Shown here: one piece after another, positions 1 through 5,421 of the stretch
Numbering within the stretch: position 1 is the stretch's first letter
Layout: every line of letters begins with the position of its first letter
NCBI GenBank assembly: GCA_043742705.1
Contig: JAYTXY010000184.1
Location: forward strand, 1-9,114
From: JAPLDA01 sp043742705
GTDB taxonomy: Bacteria > Bacteroidota > Bacteroidia > AKYH767-A > 2013-40CM-41-45
DNA length: 9,114 nt
Reading direction: 5' to 3'
Program-made: the position numbers and the translations under genes
Notes under the pieces: generated by a model
The model's database searches: none
Told to the model about the DNA's origin: nothing
The model's input: only the letters and a program-made list of their open reading frames with translations

Positions 1-2291
1 GGAATTCCGATTTGCTTCCTGATTCCGAAACCAATGTTGAATTCATCATTCGATATTTTTTGGAAACCACCTTGTTCAGTTTGGATATCACTCAGCAATG
101 GATTTGCTCCCTGCATTGAATTGATATAGGTCGCATAAATGGAAAACCTGAATCCTGTTTTTGTAAAATAGAAAAGTTCAGGTTTGATTCGGAAGTTTGT
201 CTTTTGAAAGAATGTTTCATGCATTAATCCTGCAGTAGTGCTAAGTAAGTAACTTCCTCTTCCGAACCAATAATCATACGTTGAAGTAAGATTTACTGAT
301 TGAGGATTGATTTTATTTTCCACAAAACGCAATTGTTCAGAAACCTGGTTAGGTCCGTAGAAATATCGCAGGCTTAAAGAAAGGTGCGTCCATTTCGCTG
401 AAGCATTGAAGTGTGCAATGAAAAAATTCGGCACATCGTAATCAGGTGCTTTTGCATATCCCATGAAAAGACTGGTAGCAAGACGAACATTGGTTAAGTT
501 TCTTGCATTGTATTCAAGTCCCATTCCTTTGGTAATGATATGGAGTGCATAATTGTCTTCATTAATGTATGTTGGCTTGAGATATACAGATGATGCAGAA
601 GAAAGGAATCCTATTCTCATTTCATATCGGTCAGATCGTGCAGCTTTTCCCGGAATCAAATTACCGAGATAATAATAGTCTGCCTGCTGACGGAAATTCT
701 GATTATTCAGAGAGACGTTCAGTTTCTTACTCACATAATAGGTGGCGCGTCCTGTAAGCATGGAGAGTCCGCGAGCCAACGAATAACTGCTGCTTCCAAA
801 TTGGTTCCCAAGACTGAAATTAAACCGTTTAAATCCTGCTGAATAATTTACATCGTAACCATATCCTTTTACTGAAAAGGGATTTGAAGAAGCAGTGTAA
901 TTTTCATTACTGATTCCACCGCCAATTCCTATTTGCTGATTGTTGTTAATTTTAAAAGAAGCATAACTGTTGTAAATTGTATTTTCCTGGTGGATAGAAT
1001 TATCTGCGAGATGACTGTAGTAATTGCTTATGTAAAATTTCTTTGCATCAAAGTGATGATAGAAACCATAACTCGTAATGCGGCTGTCAGAAAAGAAGTC
1101 TGGCGACTTTGCCAAGGCAGCACCAAACTGGTTCGAGCCCAAATTGATGGTTCCTTTGATTCCTTTTCCGTTTATCAAACTTCTTCCCCAACCGTTTATT
1201 TCACCGATCTCCAAGCTTCCTCGGTGTGAAAAATATCCAAGATAATGGTTGTTTCCAAGGAATGTTTTTTCGTTGAGAAAGTTCGTGATGAAGACCGTTT
1301 GAAAACGATAGTTGAGTAACTGATCGTTTTTAAAAACAGCATTTCCGTACGCATCGAGTGATAATGTAGTTGTTGCAGAAAGCACATCGTATGCATTCAA
1401 TTCAAAAGTCATCGGAAGAGCTGAACTTGTAAATTCGTGTACACGAAGTTCGCTTCCGATTTTATAAAAGGAAACGGTTCCTGTCCATGACTGTCCTTGC
1501 TTTCCCTGGAACCCTTCGTTCTTCGCAGTAGCCTGAATGTTGTACTCTTCATTTGCTGAAGCTGCTTTCTCGGTTGCGTCTTTTTTATTTGCTGTATTCT
1601 TTAATTCTTTTTTCCGCTGCACATCAAATATCAATGTGGTATCAGCACCAACAGGAAGAGGTAACGAGAATTTTGATGAGACCACTTCTTTCGTTGTTGG
1701 ATCAATGATTTCAATTCTCCTGTCAGCAGTAAATCCAATATGAATCAATTCATCAGCATTTCCTGAATTCTGAAGATGCAAACTGAAACTTGAAGTATAT
1801 GAATCGTTGACGAAGAAAATTTTCTTGAGTGGAATGGAAGCGCTCCATTGAGACTGATTCTGAATCGTGACGTACCAGTTCTGCGAAGCAAACTGAACGT
1901 CTTTGTCAGAAACAAGAAATGCGCTGACTACGTAATTGGTATTTCCTTTTGCGAATTTATCCGTGATAATCCGGATGGGAACGAAGACAGAATCTCCGGC
2001 ATCAAGACTGTAATTTTCGTCATTCTGCTTCAAAATTTGCCAGTTCATTGGCGTTGAAAAGCGTAAATGAAAACTTACACTTTTGCCGGTGTTGTTTATC
2101 ACCCTTAAAACGTTGGATGCGACTTCGCTGACGTTGTGTGTCGTATTGTTTTTTACAAATTCAGGAATGATTCCATACGGTCTTCTCACATTGTAATTGC
2201 CCGCTTGCCCCATGGATAAAAGGCTCCAGAGCATGAAGGCAATTGATAAGAAGAAAACTCTCCGGCTTGTATGTAGAGACCATTGAAGCAC
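1..2291 (-). CDS. Exported Ig-like/outer-membrane beta-barrel protein, C-terminus cut by window edge
   Basis: Reading the minus strand from 2291 gives 763 codons with no stop up to the window edge, so this is a 3'-truncated gene. The start is a GTG. Residues 1-28 form a signal peptide (Arg10-Arg11, then a hydrophobic run to Leu25, likely cut after Gly28, before Gln29). The only nearby ATG (residue 20) would remove most of the hydrophobic core, and an in-frame TAA lies 11 codons upstream of the GTG. Residues about 40-145 and 150-225 look like two Ig-type beta domains, with phrases such as VINNTGKSVSF and LHLQNSGNADELIHIGF typical of NEW3/COG1470-like folds. A Lys/Asn/Ala-rich linker follows at 227-250. 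From about 295 onward there are alternating aromatic/polar strands rich in Tyr, Asn, Gly and Ser, as in large Bacteroidota outer-membrane barrels. A Gly-rich turn at 363-380 (GEINGWGRSLINGKGIKG) weakly recalls usher-type barrels. Exact function is unknown; a surface transport, assembly or adhesion role is inference. Confidence 0.9.
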   Translation of the reverse strand, partial: MLQWSLHTSRRVFFLSIAFMLWSLLSMGQAGNYNVRRPYGIIPEFVKNNTTHNVSEVASNVLRVINNTGKSVSFHLRFSTPMNWQILKQNDENYSLDAGDSVFVPIRIITDKFAKGNTNYVVSAFLVSDKDVQFASQNWYVTIQNQSQWSASIPLKKIFFVNDSYTSSFSLHLQNSGNADELIHIGFTADRRIEIIDPTTKEVVSSKFSLPLPVGADTTLIFDVQRKKELKNTANKKDATEKAASANEEYNIQATAKNEGFQGKQGQSWTGTVSFYKIGSELRVHEFTSSALPMTFELNAYDVLSATTTLSLDAYGNAVFKNDQLLNYRFQTVFITNFLNEKTFLGNNHYLGYFSHRGSLEIGEINGWGRSLINGKGIKGTINLGSNQFGAALAKSPDFFSDSRITSYGFYHHFDAKKFYISNYYSHLADNSIHQENTIYNSYASFKINNNQQIGIGGGISNENYTASSNPFSVKGYGYDVNYSAGFKRFNFSLGNQFGSSSYSLARGLSMLTGRATYYVSKKLNVSLNNQNFRQQADYYYLGNLIPGKAARSDRYEMRIGFLSSASSVYLKPTYINEDNYALHIITKGMGLEYNARNLTNVRLATSLFMGYAKAPDYDVPNFFIAHFNASAKWTHLSLSLRYFYGPNQVSEQLRFVENKINPQSVNLTSTYDYWFGRGSYLLSTTAGLMHETFFQKTNFRIKPELFYFTKTGFRFSIYATYINSMQGANPLLSDIQTEQGGFQKISNDEFNIGFGIRKQIGI

Positions 2292-2302
2292 ATAAGAATA
2301 AA

Positions 2303-2331
2303 CAAAATAAATGGCTGCTTGTCTTTACAAA
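2303..2331 (-). promoter_or_regulatory. Weak candidate promoter for the barrel protein gene
   Basis: On the minus strand TTTG (2331-2328) is followed 17 nt later by TTATTTTG (2310-2303), one mismatch from the Bacteroidota -7 consensus TAnnTTTG. The GTG start lies 11 nt further on, a layout like that of the pyrR promoter. The spacing is about 2 nt shorter than usual, so this is a weak candidate. A promoter further upstream, beyond the nested palindrome, is also possible. Confidence 0.25.
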
Positions 2332-2371
2332 ATCACATGGATTATTACGATTCTGGAGGAAATGTGAATTT

Positions 2372-2407
2372 AAAAAAAGCGAGAATTTCAGCTTTCGCAT
2401 TCGAAAG
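2372..2407 (-). other. Hairpin followed by U-tract, minus-strand sense
   Basis: CTTTCG (2392-2397) and CGAAAG (2402-2407) form a perfect 6-bp stem with a CATT loop. Read on the minus strand it is followed, after a short segment that can form a competing GCGA/TCGC stem, by seven U (2378-2372). That resembles an intrinsic terminator or attenuator, but no minus-strand gene lies just upstream. It could act only on a transcript that starts further right and runs toward the barrel protein gene. Confidence 0.3.
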
Positions 2408-2408
2408 T

Positions 2409-2464
2409 GGTGTCAGGTGTTTCACCTGACAAGCAGTTCGTCAGGTGAAACACCTGACGACACC
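2409..2464. repeat. Nested palindrome (two hairpins that are inverted copies of each other)
   Basis: Positions 2412-2430 read GTCAGGTGTTTCACCTGAC, itself an 8-bp stem with a TTT loop. Positions 2440-2458 read GTCAGGTGAAACACCTGAC, the exact reverse complement of the first unit. The two units are separated by 9 nt (AAGCAGTTC) and flanked by GGT (2409-2411) and ACC (2462-2464), with a duplicated GAC on the right side. The segment can therefore fold as two small hairpins or as one long 19-bp hairpin. No U-tract follows it on the plus strand, so it is not an ordinary terminator. It lies between the divergent barrel gene and pyrR. A dispersed REP/MITE-like element or a protein-binding double operator are the main possibilities; sequence alone does not decide. 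Confidence 0.85.
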
Positions 2465-2465
2465 G

Positions 2466-2508
2466 AAATCTCATAAATCAAGTCGCAAATCTCATATCGC
2501 AATACGCA
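2466..2508. repeat. Modular short repeat upstream of pyrR
   Basis: AAATCTCATA occurs at 2466-2475 and again at 2487-2496, a 21-nt period. It is followed by TCGCAATACGCA (2497-2508). The last 12 nt recur as an exact inverted copy at 3136-3147, just after pyrR. The segment from 2482 (GTCGCAAATC...) and the reverse complement of 3126-3148 are built from the same modules (GTCGCAA, CGCAAATC, CATATC) in different order. This looks like an intergenic repeat family made of shuffled GCAAATC/GCAATAC/CATATCGC words. I infer a dispersed repeat, not a gene-specific operator. Confidence 0.6.
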
Positions 2509-2541
2509 CATCCAAATCGTACCTCAGAATTTGCAATGATG

Positions 2542-2573
2542 TTTCCTGATGTCATAGAATTCCTGTAAGTTTG
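2542..2573 (+). promoter_or_regulatory. Bacteroidota-type promoter of pyrR(-pyrB)
   Basis: TAAGTTTG at 2566-2573 is a perfect match to the -7 element TAnnTTTG of the primary sigma factor of Bacteroidota. TTTC at 2542-2545 sits 20 nt upstream in the place of the -33 TTTG, with one mismatch. Transcription would begin near 2577, leaving a 5' leader of under 10 nt before the ATG at 2586. The element covers the TTG at 2571, which argues against using that TTG as the start codon. Confidence 0.65.
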
Positions 2574-2585
2574 ACAACATTCTCT

Positions 2586-3125
2586 ATGCAAAAAAGATTA
2601 CTGCTTAACAGTAAACATTTTGAAATTACGATCAGCCGGCTGTGCTATCAATTGATCGAGAATCACAACGATTTTTCTGAATCTGCCATCATTGGTTTGC
2701 AACCAAGAGGAATTTTTGCAGCTGACAGAATACGAAAACGTCTTTCGGAAATTCTGAAAAAGGAAAAAATCAATTATGGCAGTCTCGATGTTACGTTTCA
2801 TCGAGATGATTACAGAAGACGTGATCTTGTAATTCCGAGCGAAACAAAATTGGATTTTGTTGTGGAAGATAAAAAAGTAATTCTTGTTGATGATGTACTT
2901 TACACCGGAAGAACGATTCGTTCAGGGATGGATGCATTGCTCGATTTTGGGCGTGCGCGTAAAATAGAGTTGCTTACTCTTGTTGACAGACGTTACAGCC
3001 GTCAACTTCCAATCGAACCAGACTACATTGGAATTTCTGTGGATACAATAACCTCTGAAAAAGTAAAAGTAGAGTGGAAGGAGAGTGACGGAGAAGATGC
3101 CGTGTGGTTGATGACTGATAAATAG
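2586..3125 (+). CDS. pyrR: PyrR: bifunctional pyrimidine operon regulator / uracil phosphoribosyltransferase
   Basis: A type I phosphoribosyltransferase of 179 residues, the normal PyrR length. It makes UMP from uracil and PRPP, and in Firmicutes it also binds pyr mRNA. The PRPP loop is intact at about 98-110 (VILVDDVLYTGRT, acidic pair Asp102-Asp103). The neighbouring GLQPRG (37-42), the hood segment DVTFHRDDYR (68-77) and LVDRRYSRQLPI (132-143) are also typical. An in-frame TTG at 2571 would add five residues, but it lies inside the promoter -7 box. The ATG at 2586 gives the conserved opening MQKRLLLNS, so I prefer it. pyrB follows after 52 nt, probably on the same mRNA. No PyrR anti-terminator/terminator pair is visible upstream or in the gap, so RNA-based regulation here is doubtful and the enzyme role may dominate. 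Confidence 0.95.
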   Translation: MQKRLLLNSKHFEITISRLCYQLIENHNDFSESAIIGLQPRGIFAADRIRKRLSEILKKEKINYGSLDVTFHRDDYRRRDLVIPSETKLDFVVEDKKVILVDDVLYTGRTIRSGMDALLDFGRARKIELLTLVDRRYSRQLPIEPDYIGISVDTITSEKVKVEWKESDGEDAVWLMTDK

Positions 3126-3148
3126 ATATGCGATTTGCGTATTGCGAC
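3126..3148. repeat. Modular short repeat downstream of pyrR, inverted relative to the upstream copy
   Basis: Immediately after the pyrR stop codon, TGCGTATTGCGA (3136-3147) is the exact reverse complement of 2497-2508. Its surroundings (ATATGCGATTTGCG before, AC after) reuse the modules of the upstream repeat. With the upstream copy it brackets pyrR. In a transcript covering both, the two 12-mers could pair, though the predicted pyrR transcription start lies downstream of the first copy, so they would not normally share an mRNA. Confidence 0.6.
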
Positions 3149-3177
3149 AATAAAAAAATAAAAATAAAAAATACCAC

Positions 3178-4104
3178 GTGTCTCGCCTGAGTGTAAAACA
3201 TTTGTTAGGAATAAAAGGTCTTTCAAAGGAAGATATTGAACTGATATTTTCAACGGCTGATAATTTTAAAGAGGTTCTGAATCGCCCGATAAAAAAAGTT
3301 CCTTCTCTTCGTGATGTAACGATTGCAAATCTTTTTTTTGAAAACTCCACACGTACACGTTTATCTTTCGAGTTGGCTGAGCGCAGGCTTTCTGCCGATG
3401 TCATAAACTTTGCTGCGTCATCTTCTTCCGTGAGTAAAGGAGAAACGTTGATTGATACGGTAAATAATATTCTTGCCATGAAAGTGGATATTGTGGTGAT
3501 GCGACACCCGAATCCAGGAGCAGCTGTATTCCTTTCGAAACATATACAGGCAAGAATTGTGAATGCCGGAGACGGCCCTCATGAACATCCAACACAGGCT
3601 TTGCTTGATGCATATTCTATCCGTGAAAAGTATGGTGAAGTAAAAGGAAAAAAAGTTGTAATTGTAGGTGACATTTTACATTCGCGTGTAGCACTCTCAA
3701 ATATTTTTTGTCTGCAAAAACTCGGTGCTGAAGTCATGGTGTGCGGACCATCCACACTAATGCCGAAATACATTTCTTCGCTAGGAGTGAAGGTTGAAGG
3801 AAATCTCCGCGAAGCGCTTGAGTGGTGCGACATTGCAAATATGCTTCGTGTTCAGTTGGAGAGACAGGACATCAGCTATTTTCCATCGTTACGTGAATAC
3901 ATCATGTTGTACGGTTTGAACAAAACATTGCTTGATTCACTTGGAAAGAAAATTACCATTATGCATCCCGGTCCGATTAACAGGGGAGTGGAGATTACGA
4001 GTGATGTAGCTGACTCTGATCAATCCATCATCCTGAACCAGGTAGAGAATGGAGTCGCTATTCGAATGGCAGTTTTGTACCTGCTAGCCGCGGAAGTAAA
4101 TTAG
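3178..4104 (+). CDS. pyrB: Aspartate carbamoyltransferase catalytic chain
   Basis: It condenses carbamoyl phosphate and L-aspartate to N-carbamoyl-L-aspartate, the committed step of cytosolic pyrimidine synthesis. The 308-residue length and the sequence fit the family throughout. The carbamoyl-phosphate loop FENSTRTR ends at Arg61, SSSSVSKGET (81-90) supplies the 80s loop with Lys87, and HPTQALLD (137-144), GDILHSRV, the aspartate-binding RVQLERQD and HPGPINRGVE (263-272) are all present. It starts with GTG after an A-rich stretch without Shine-Dalgarno, as is common in Bacteroidota. No pyrI regulatory-chain gene is next to it, which suggests a regulatory-subunit-free enzyme. It probably depends on the pyrR promoter 52 nt plus one gene upstream. 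A T8 run at 3332-3339 falls within the coding sequence. Confidence 0.97.
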   Translation: MSRLSVKHLLGIKGLSKEDIELIFSTADNFKEVLNRPIKKVPSLRDVTIANLFFENSTRTRLSFELAERRLSADVINFAASSSSVSKGETLIDTVNNILAMKVDIVVMRHPNPGAAVFLSKHIQARIVNAGDGPHEHPTQALLDAYSIREKYGEVKGKKVVIVGDILHSRVALSNIFCLQKLGAEVMVCGPSTLMPKYISSLGVKVEGNLREALEWCDIANMLRVQLERQDISYFPSLREYIMLYGLNKTLLDSLGKKITIMHPGPINRGVEITSDVADSDQSIILNQVENGVAIRMAVLYLLAAEVN

Positions 4105-4116
4105 GAACAGCATCCC

Positions 4117-4159
4117 GAAAACGTCCTGTTTGATGGGGAAATGACGAAGAATCGTTTTC
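4117..4159 (+). other. Weak inverted repeat after pyrB, possible transcript end
   Basis: GAAAACG (4117-4123) and CGTTTTC (4153-4159) are a perfect 7-bp inverted repeat with a 29-nt loop, shortly after the pyrB stop. Only a poor T-tract (4172-4176) follows. It may help end the pyrR-pyrB transcript before the next promoter, but as an intrinsic terminator it is weak. Confidence 0.25.
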
Positions 4160-4202
4160 AACAAACTTCAATTTTTCAGTGTTAATAAAATCTGACCGAT
4201 CG

Positions 4203-4233
4203 TTTGAAGTCCGTATATTATGTTGTAAATTTG
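4203..4233 (+). promoter_or_regulatory. Bacteroidota-type promoter of the STAS-rnz operon
   Basis: TTTG at 4203-4206 and TAAATTTG at 4226-4233, separated by 19 nt, are a full match to the Bacteroidota -33/-7 consensus (TTTG, TAnnTTTG). Initiation is expected near 4237, about 13 nt before the ATG at 4251. This makes the downstream four-gene run transcriptionally independent of pyrR-pyrB. It also argues against the upstream in-frame GTG at 4179 as a start codon. Confidence 0.75.
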
Positions 4234-4250
4234 AACAAATCAATATACCT

Positions 4251-4622
4251 ATGAAGTTTACTATCGAAAAACAAGAGAAGTACACATTATTCAAATTGCA
4301 GGAAGCGAAATTGAATTCACTCATTTCTTCTGAGTTAAAGTCGGAATTTGTTCAATTGAATCAGCAGATGCTGAATAACGTAATTGTGGATCTGAGCGAA
4401 ACGCAATATTGCGATTCATCAGGACTCAGTGCAATTTTAGTGGGCTATCGCCTGAGCAGAAATGCAGGAGGTTCATTTGTTCTTTGTGGTTTGCAGGATC
4501 ATGTTCGCAAACTGATTTCTATTTCTCAGTTAGACAACATGCTCGTGATCACTCCAACTGTGAGTGAAGCTGTTGATTTCATCTTCATGGATGAAGTGGA
4601 AAAGCATTTGCACAAAGATTAA
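4251..4622 (+). CDS. STAS-domain protein, anti-sigma factor antagonist-like
   Basis: A 123-residue protein made of a single STAS domain, as in SpoIIAA/RsbV anti-anti-sigma factors. The diagnostic phosphorylation loop is present as CDSSGLSAILVGYRLSR (54-70); Ser57 aligns with the serine phosphorylated by the partner kinase in SpoIIAA. The preceding strand (NVIVDLSE, 43-50) and the following SFVLCGL (75-81) match the fold. No anti-sigma kinase (RsbW/SpoIIAB) or sigma factor is nearby, so the partner is unknown. The start is the ATG 17 nt after the promoter -7 box; the in-frame GTG at 4179 would place the promoter inside the coding region. The 37-nt gap to the next gene and the common strand suggest it is the first gene of an operon with the secreted protein, rnz and the sugar kinase. 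Confidence 0.9.
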   Translation: MKFTIEKQEKYTLFKLQEAKLNSLISSELKSEFVQLNQQMLNNVIVDLSETQYCDSSGLSAILVGYRLSRNAGGSFVLCGLQDHVRKLISISQLDNMLVITPTVSEAVDFIFMDEVEKHLHKD

Positions 4623-4659
4623 TTTTCGCCTTGCATTGTTCAAATTGTAAAATCAGGCT

Positions 4660-5421
4660 GTGAAAAAAATACTGCTCCTTGTTGTTTATATTTGTGTTGC
4701 GATGTCAGCGACCTATGCGCAATGCGTTCCTGATCCTACCATCACGCACAATGTAACCGGTATCTACCCTGACAGTGCTACCGGATTGCCTCATGCGATT
4801 GTGGGAGATCCTTATTCAGCTACGATTCAGTTAAAAGTTGTTCACGATACAACGTATCTTGGTCAGCCTGCTACGGTTGATTCTATTCTTATTACAAGCG
4901 TTTCGTGTTCTTATCCCGGCGGCATTACGTATTTATGCACTCCTTCAACGTGTCATTTTGTTGGAGGATCTGATGCTTGTATCCTGTTACAGGCGCCTGC
5001 TCCGACAGCCGGGATGGCCGGATTGACGTATCCGATTATTGTGCATGTTACCGCATATGGTCATGTGCTGGGAGGAATTCCGGCAAGTATTTCCGATAAC
5101 ATTAACCGTTATAATATCACTGTTGATCCGAATGTCGGAGTTGCGTCTTTGTCACTCACAAAGTTTGATGTTGCACAGAATATTCCGAATCCTTTTAAAG
5201 AGTCTACGATGATTTCTTTCTCATCTCCATCGGAAGATTTGATGACATTGAAAATATCCAATTTGTTAGGCAAGGTGGTTTATACAAAACCCGTTCATGC
5301 ACAGAAAGGACTGAATAAGATTGAACTCGATTCCAAGGATTTTTATCCGGGCATTTATATTTATAATATTGGTAATTCAAAAGGTTCCGTTACCAGGCGA
5401 ATGATTGTATCGAACGAATAA
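4660..5421 (+). CDS. T9SS-secreted protein with type A C-terminal sorting domain
   Basis: A 253-residue protein in three parts. Residues 1-20 are a signal peptide (Lys2-Lys3, hydrophobic core, cut after Ala20 before Gln21); the following Cys22 is not in a proper lipobox, so signal peptidase I is more likely than lipoprotein processing. Residues 21-165 are a beta-rich, cysteine-containing domain with a transthyretin/Ig-like look (GIYPDSATGLPHAIVGDPY, a paired-cysteine segment around LCTPSTC); I recognise the pattern from unnamed Bacteroidota secreted proteins but know no function. The last 80 or so residues are a classic Por/T9SS type A sorting domain: QNIPNPFKEST, then LKISNLLGKVVY, GLNKIELDS, and YPGIYIYNI. 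It should be exported by Sec and then carried to the surface by T9SS. The start is GTG. Its TAA stop overlaps the rnz ATG by one base (TAATG), implying translational coupling. Confidence 0.92.
   Translation: MKKILLLVVYICVAMSATYAQCVPDPTITHNVTGIYPDSATGLPHAIVGDPYSATIQLKVVHDTTYLGQPATVDSILITSVSCSYPGGITYLCTPSTCHFVGGSDACILLQAPAPTAGMAGLTYPIIVHVTAYGHVLGGIPASISDNINRYNITVDPNVGVASLSLTKFDVAQNIPNPFKESTMISFSSPSEDLMTLKISNLLGKVVYTKPVHAQKGLNKIELDSKDFYPGIYIYNIGNSKGSVTRRMIVSNE

Noticed and set aside
2234..2291. Tat (twin-arginine) signal in the barrel protein (SRRVFF at residues 9-14).
   Set aside because: The match is superficially good, but outer-membrane barrels are exported unfolded through Sec; a basic n-region with two Arg is common. 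Treated as coincidence.
2243..2476. Small plus-strand open frame of 77 codons across the start of the barrel gene and the nested palindrome.
   Set aside because: It overlaps the signal-peptide region of the real gene antisense, includes the repeats, and has no domain character.
2466..2496. CRISPR-like direct repeats (AAATCTCATA, 21-nt period).
   Set aside because: Only two 10-nt copies, no spacer-length uniformity and no cas genes.
2571..2585. TTG at 2571 as start of pyrR (five extra residues).
   Set aside because: It lies inside a perfect -7 promoter box, and the ATG at 2586 gives the usual PyrR N-terminus and length.
2922..3479. Open frame of 185 codons on the minus strand opposite pyrR and pyrB.
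   Set aside because: It is antisense to two well-conserved genes, rich in Phe/Arg/Ser as expected from the complement of their codons, and has no recognisable domain.
4179..4250. GTG at 4179 as start of the STAS gene.
   Set aside because: The extension spans the consensus promoter (4203-4233), and the added 24 residues do not belong to the STAS domain.
4623..4659. Separate promoter for the T9SS protein gene.
   Set aside because: No TAnnTTTG box is present in the 37-nt gap; transcription from the STAS promoter is more likely.
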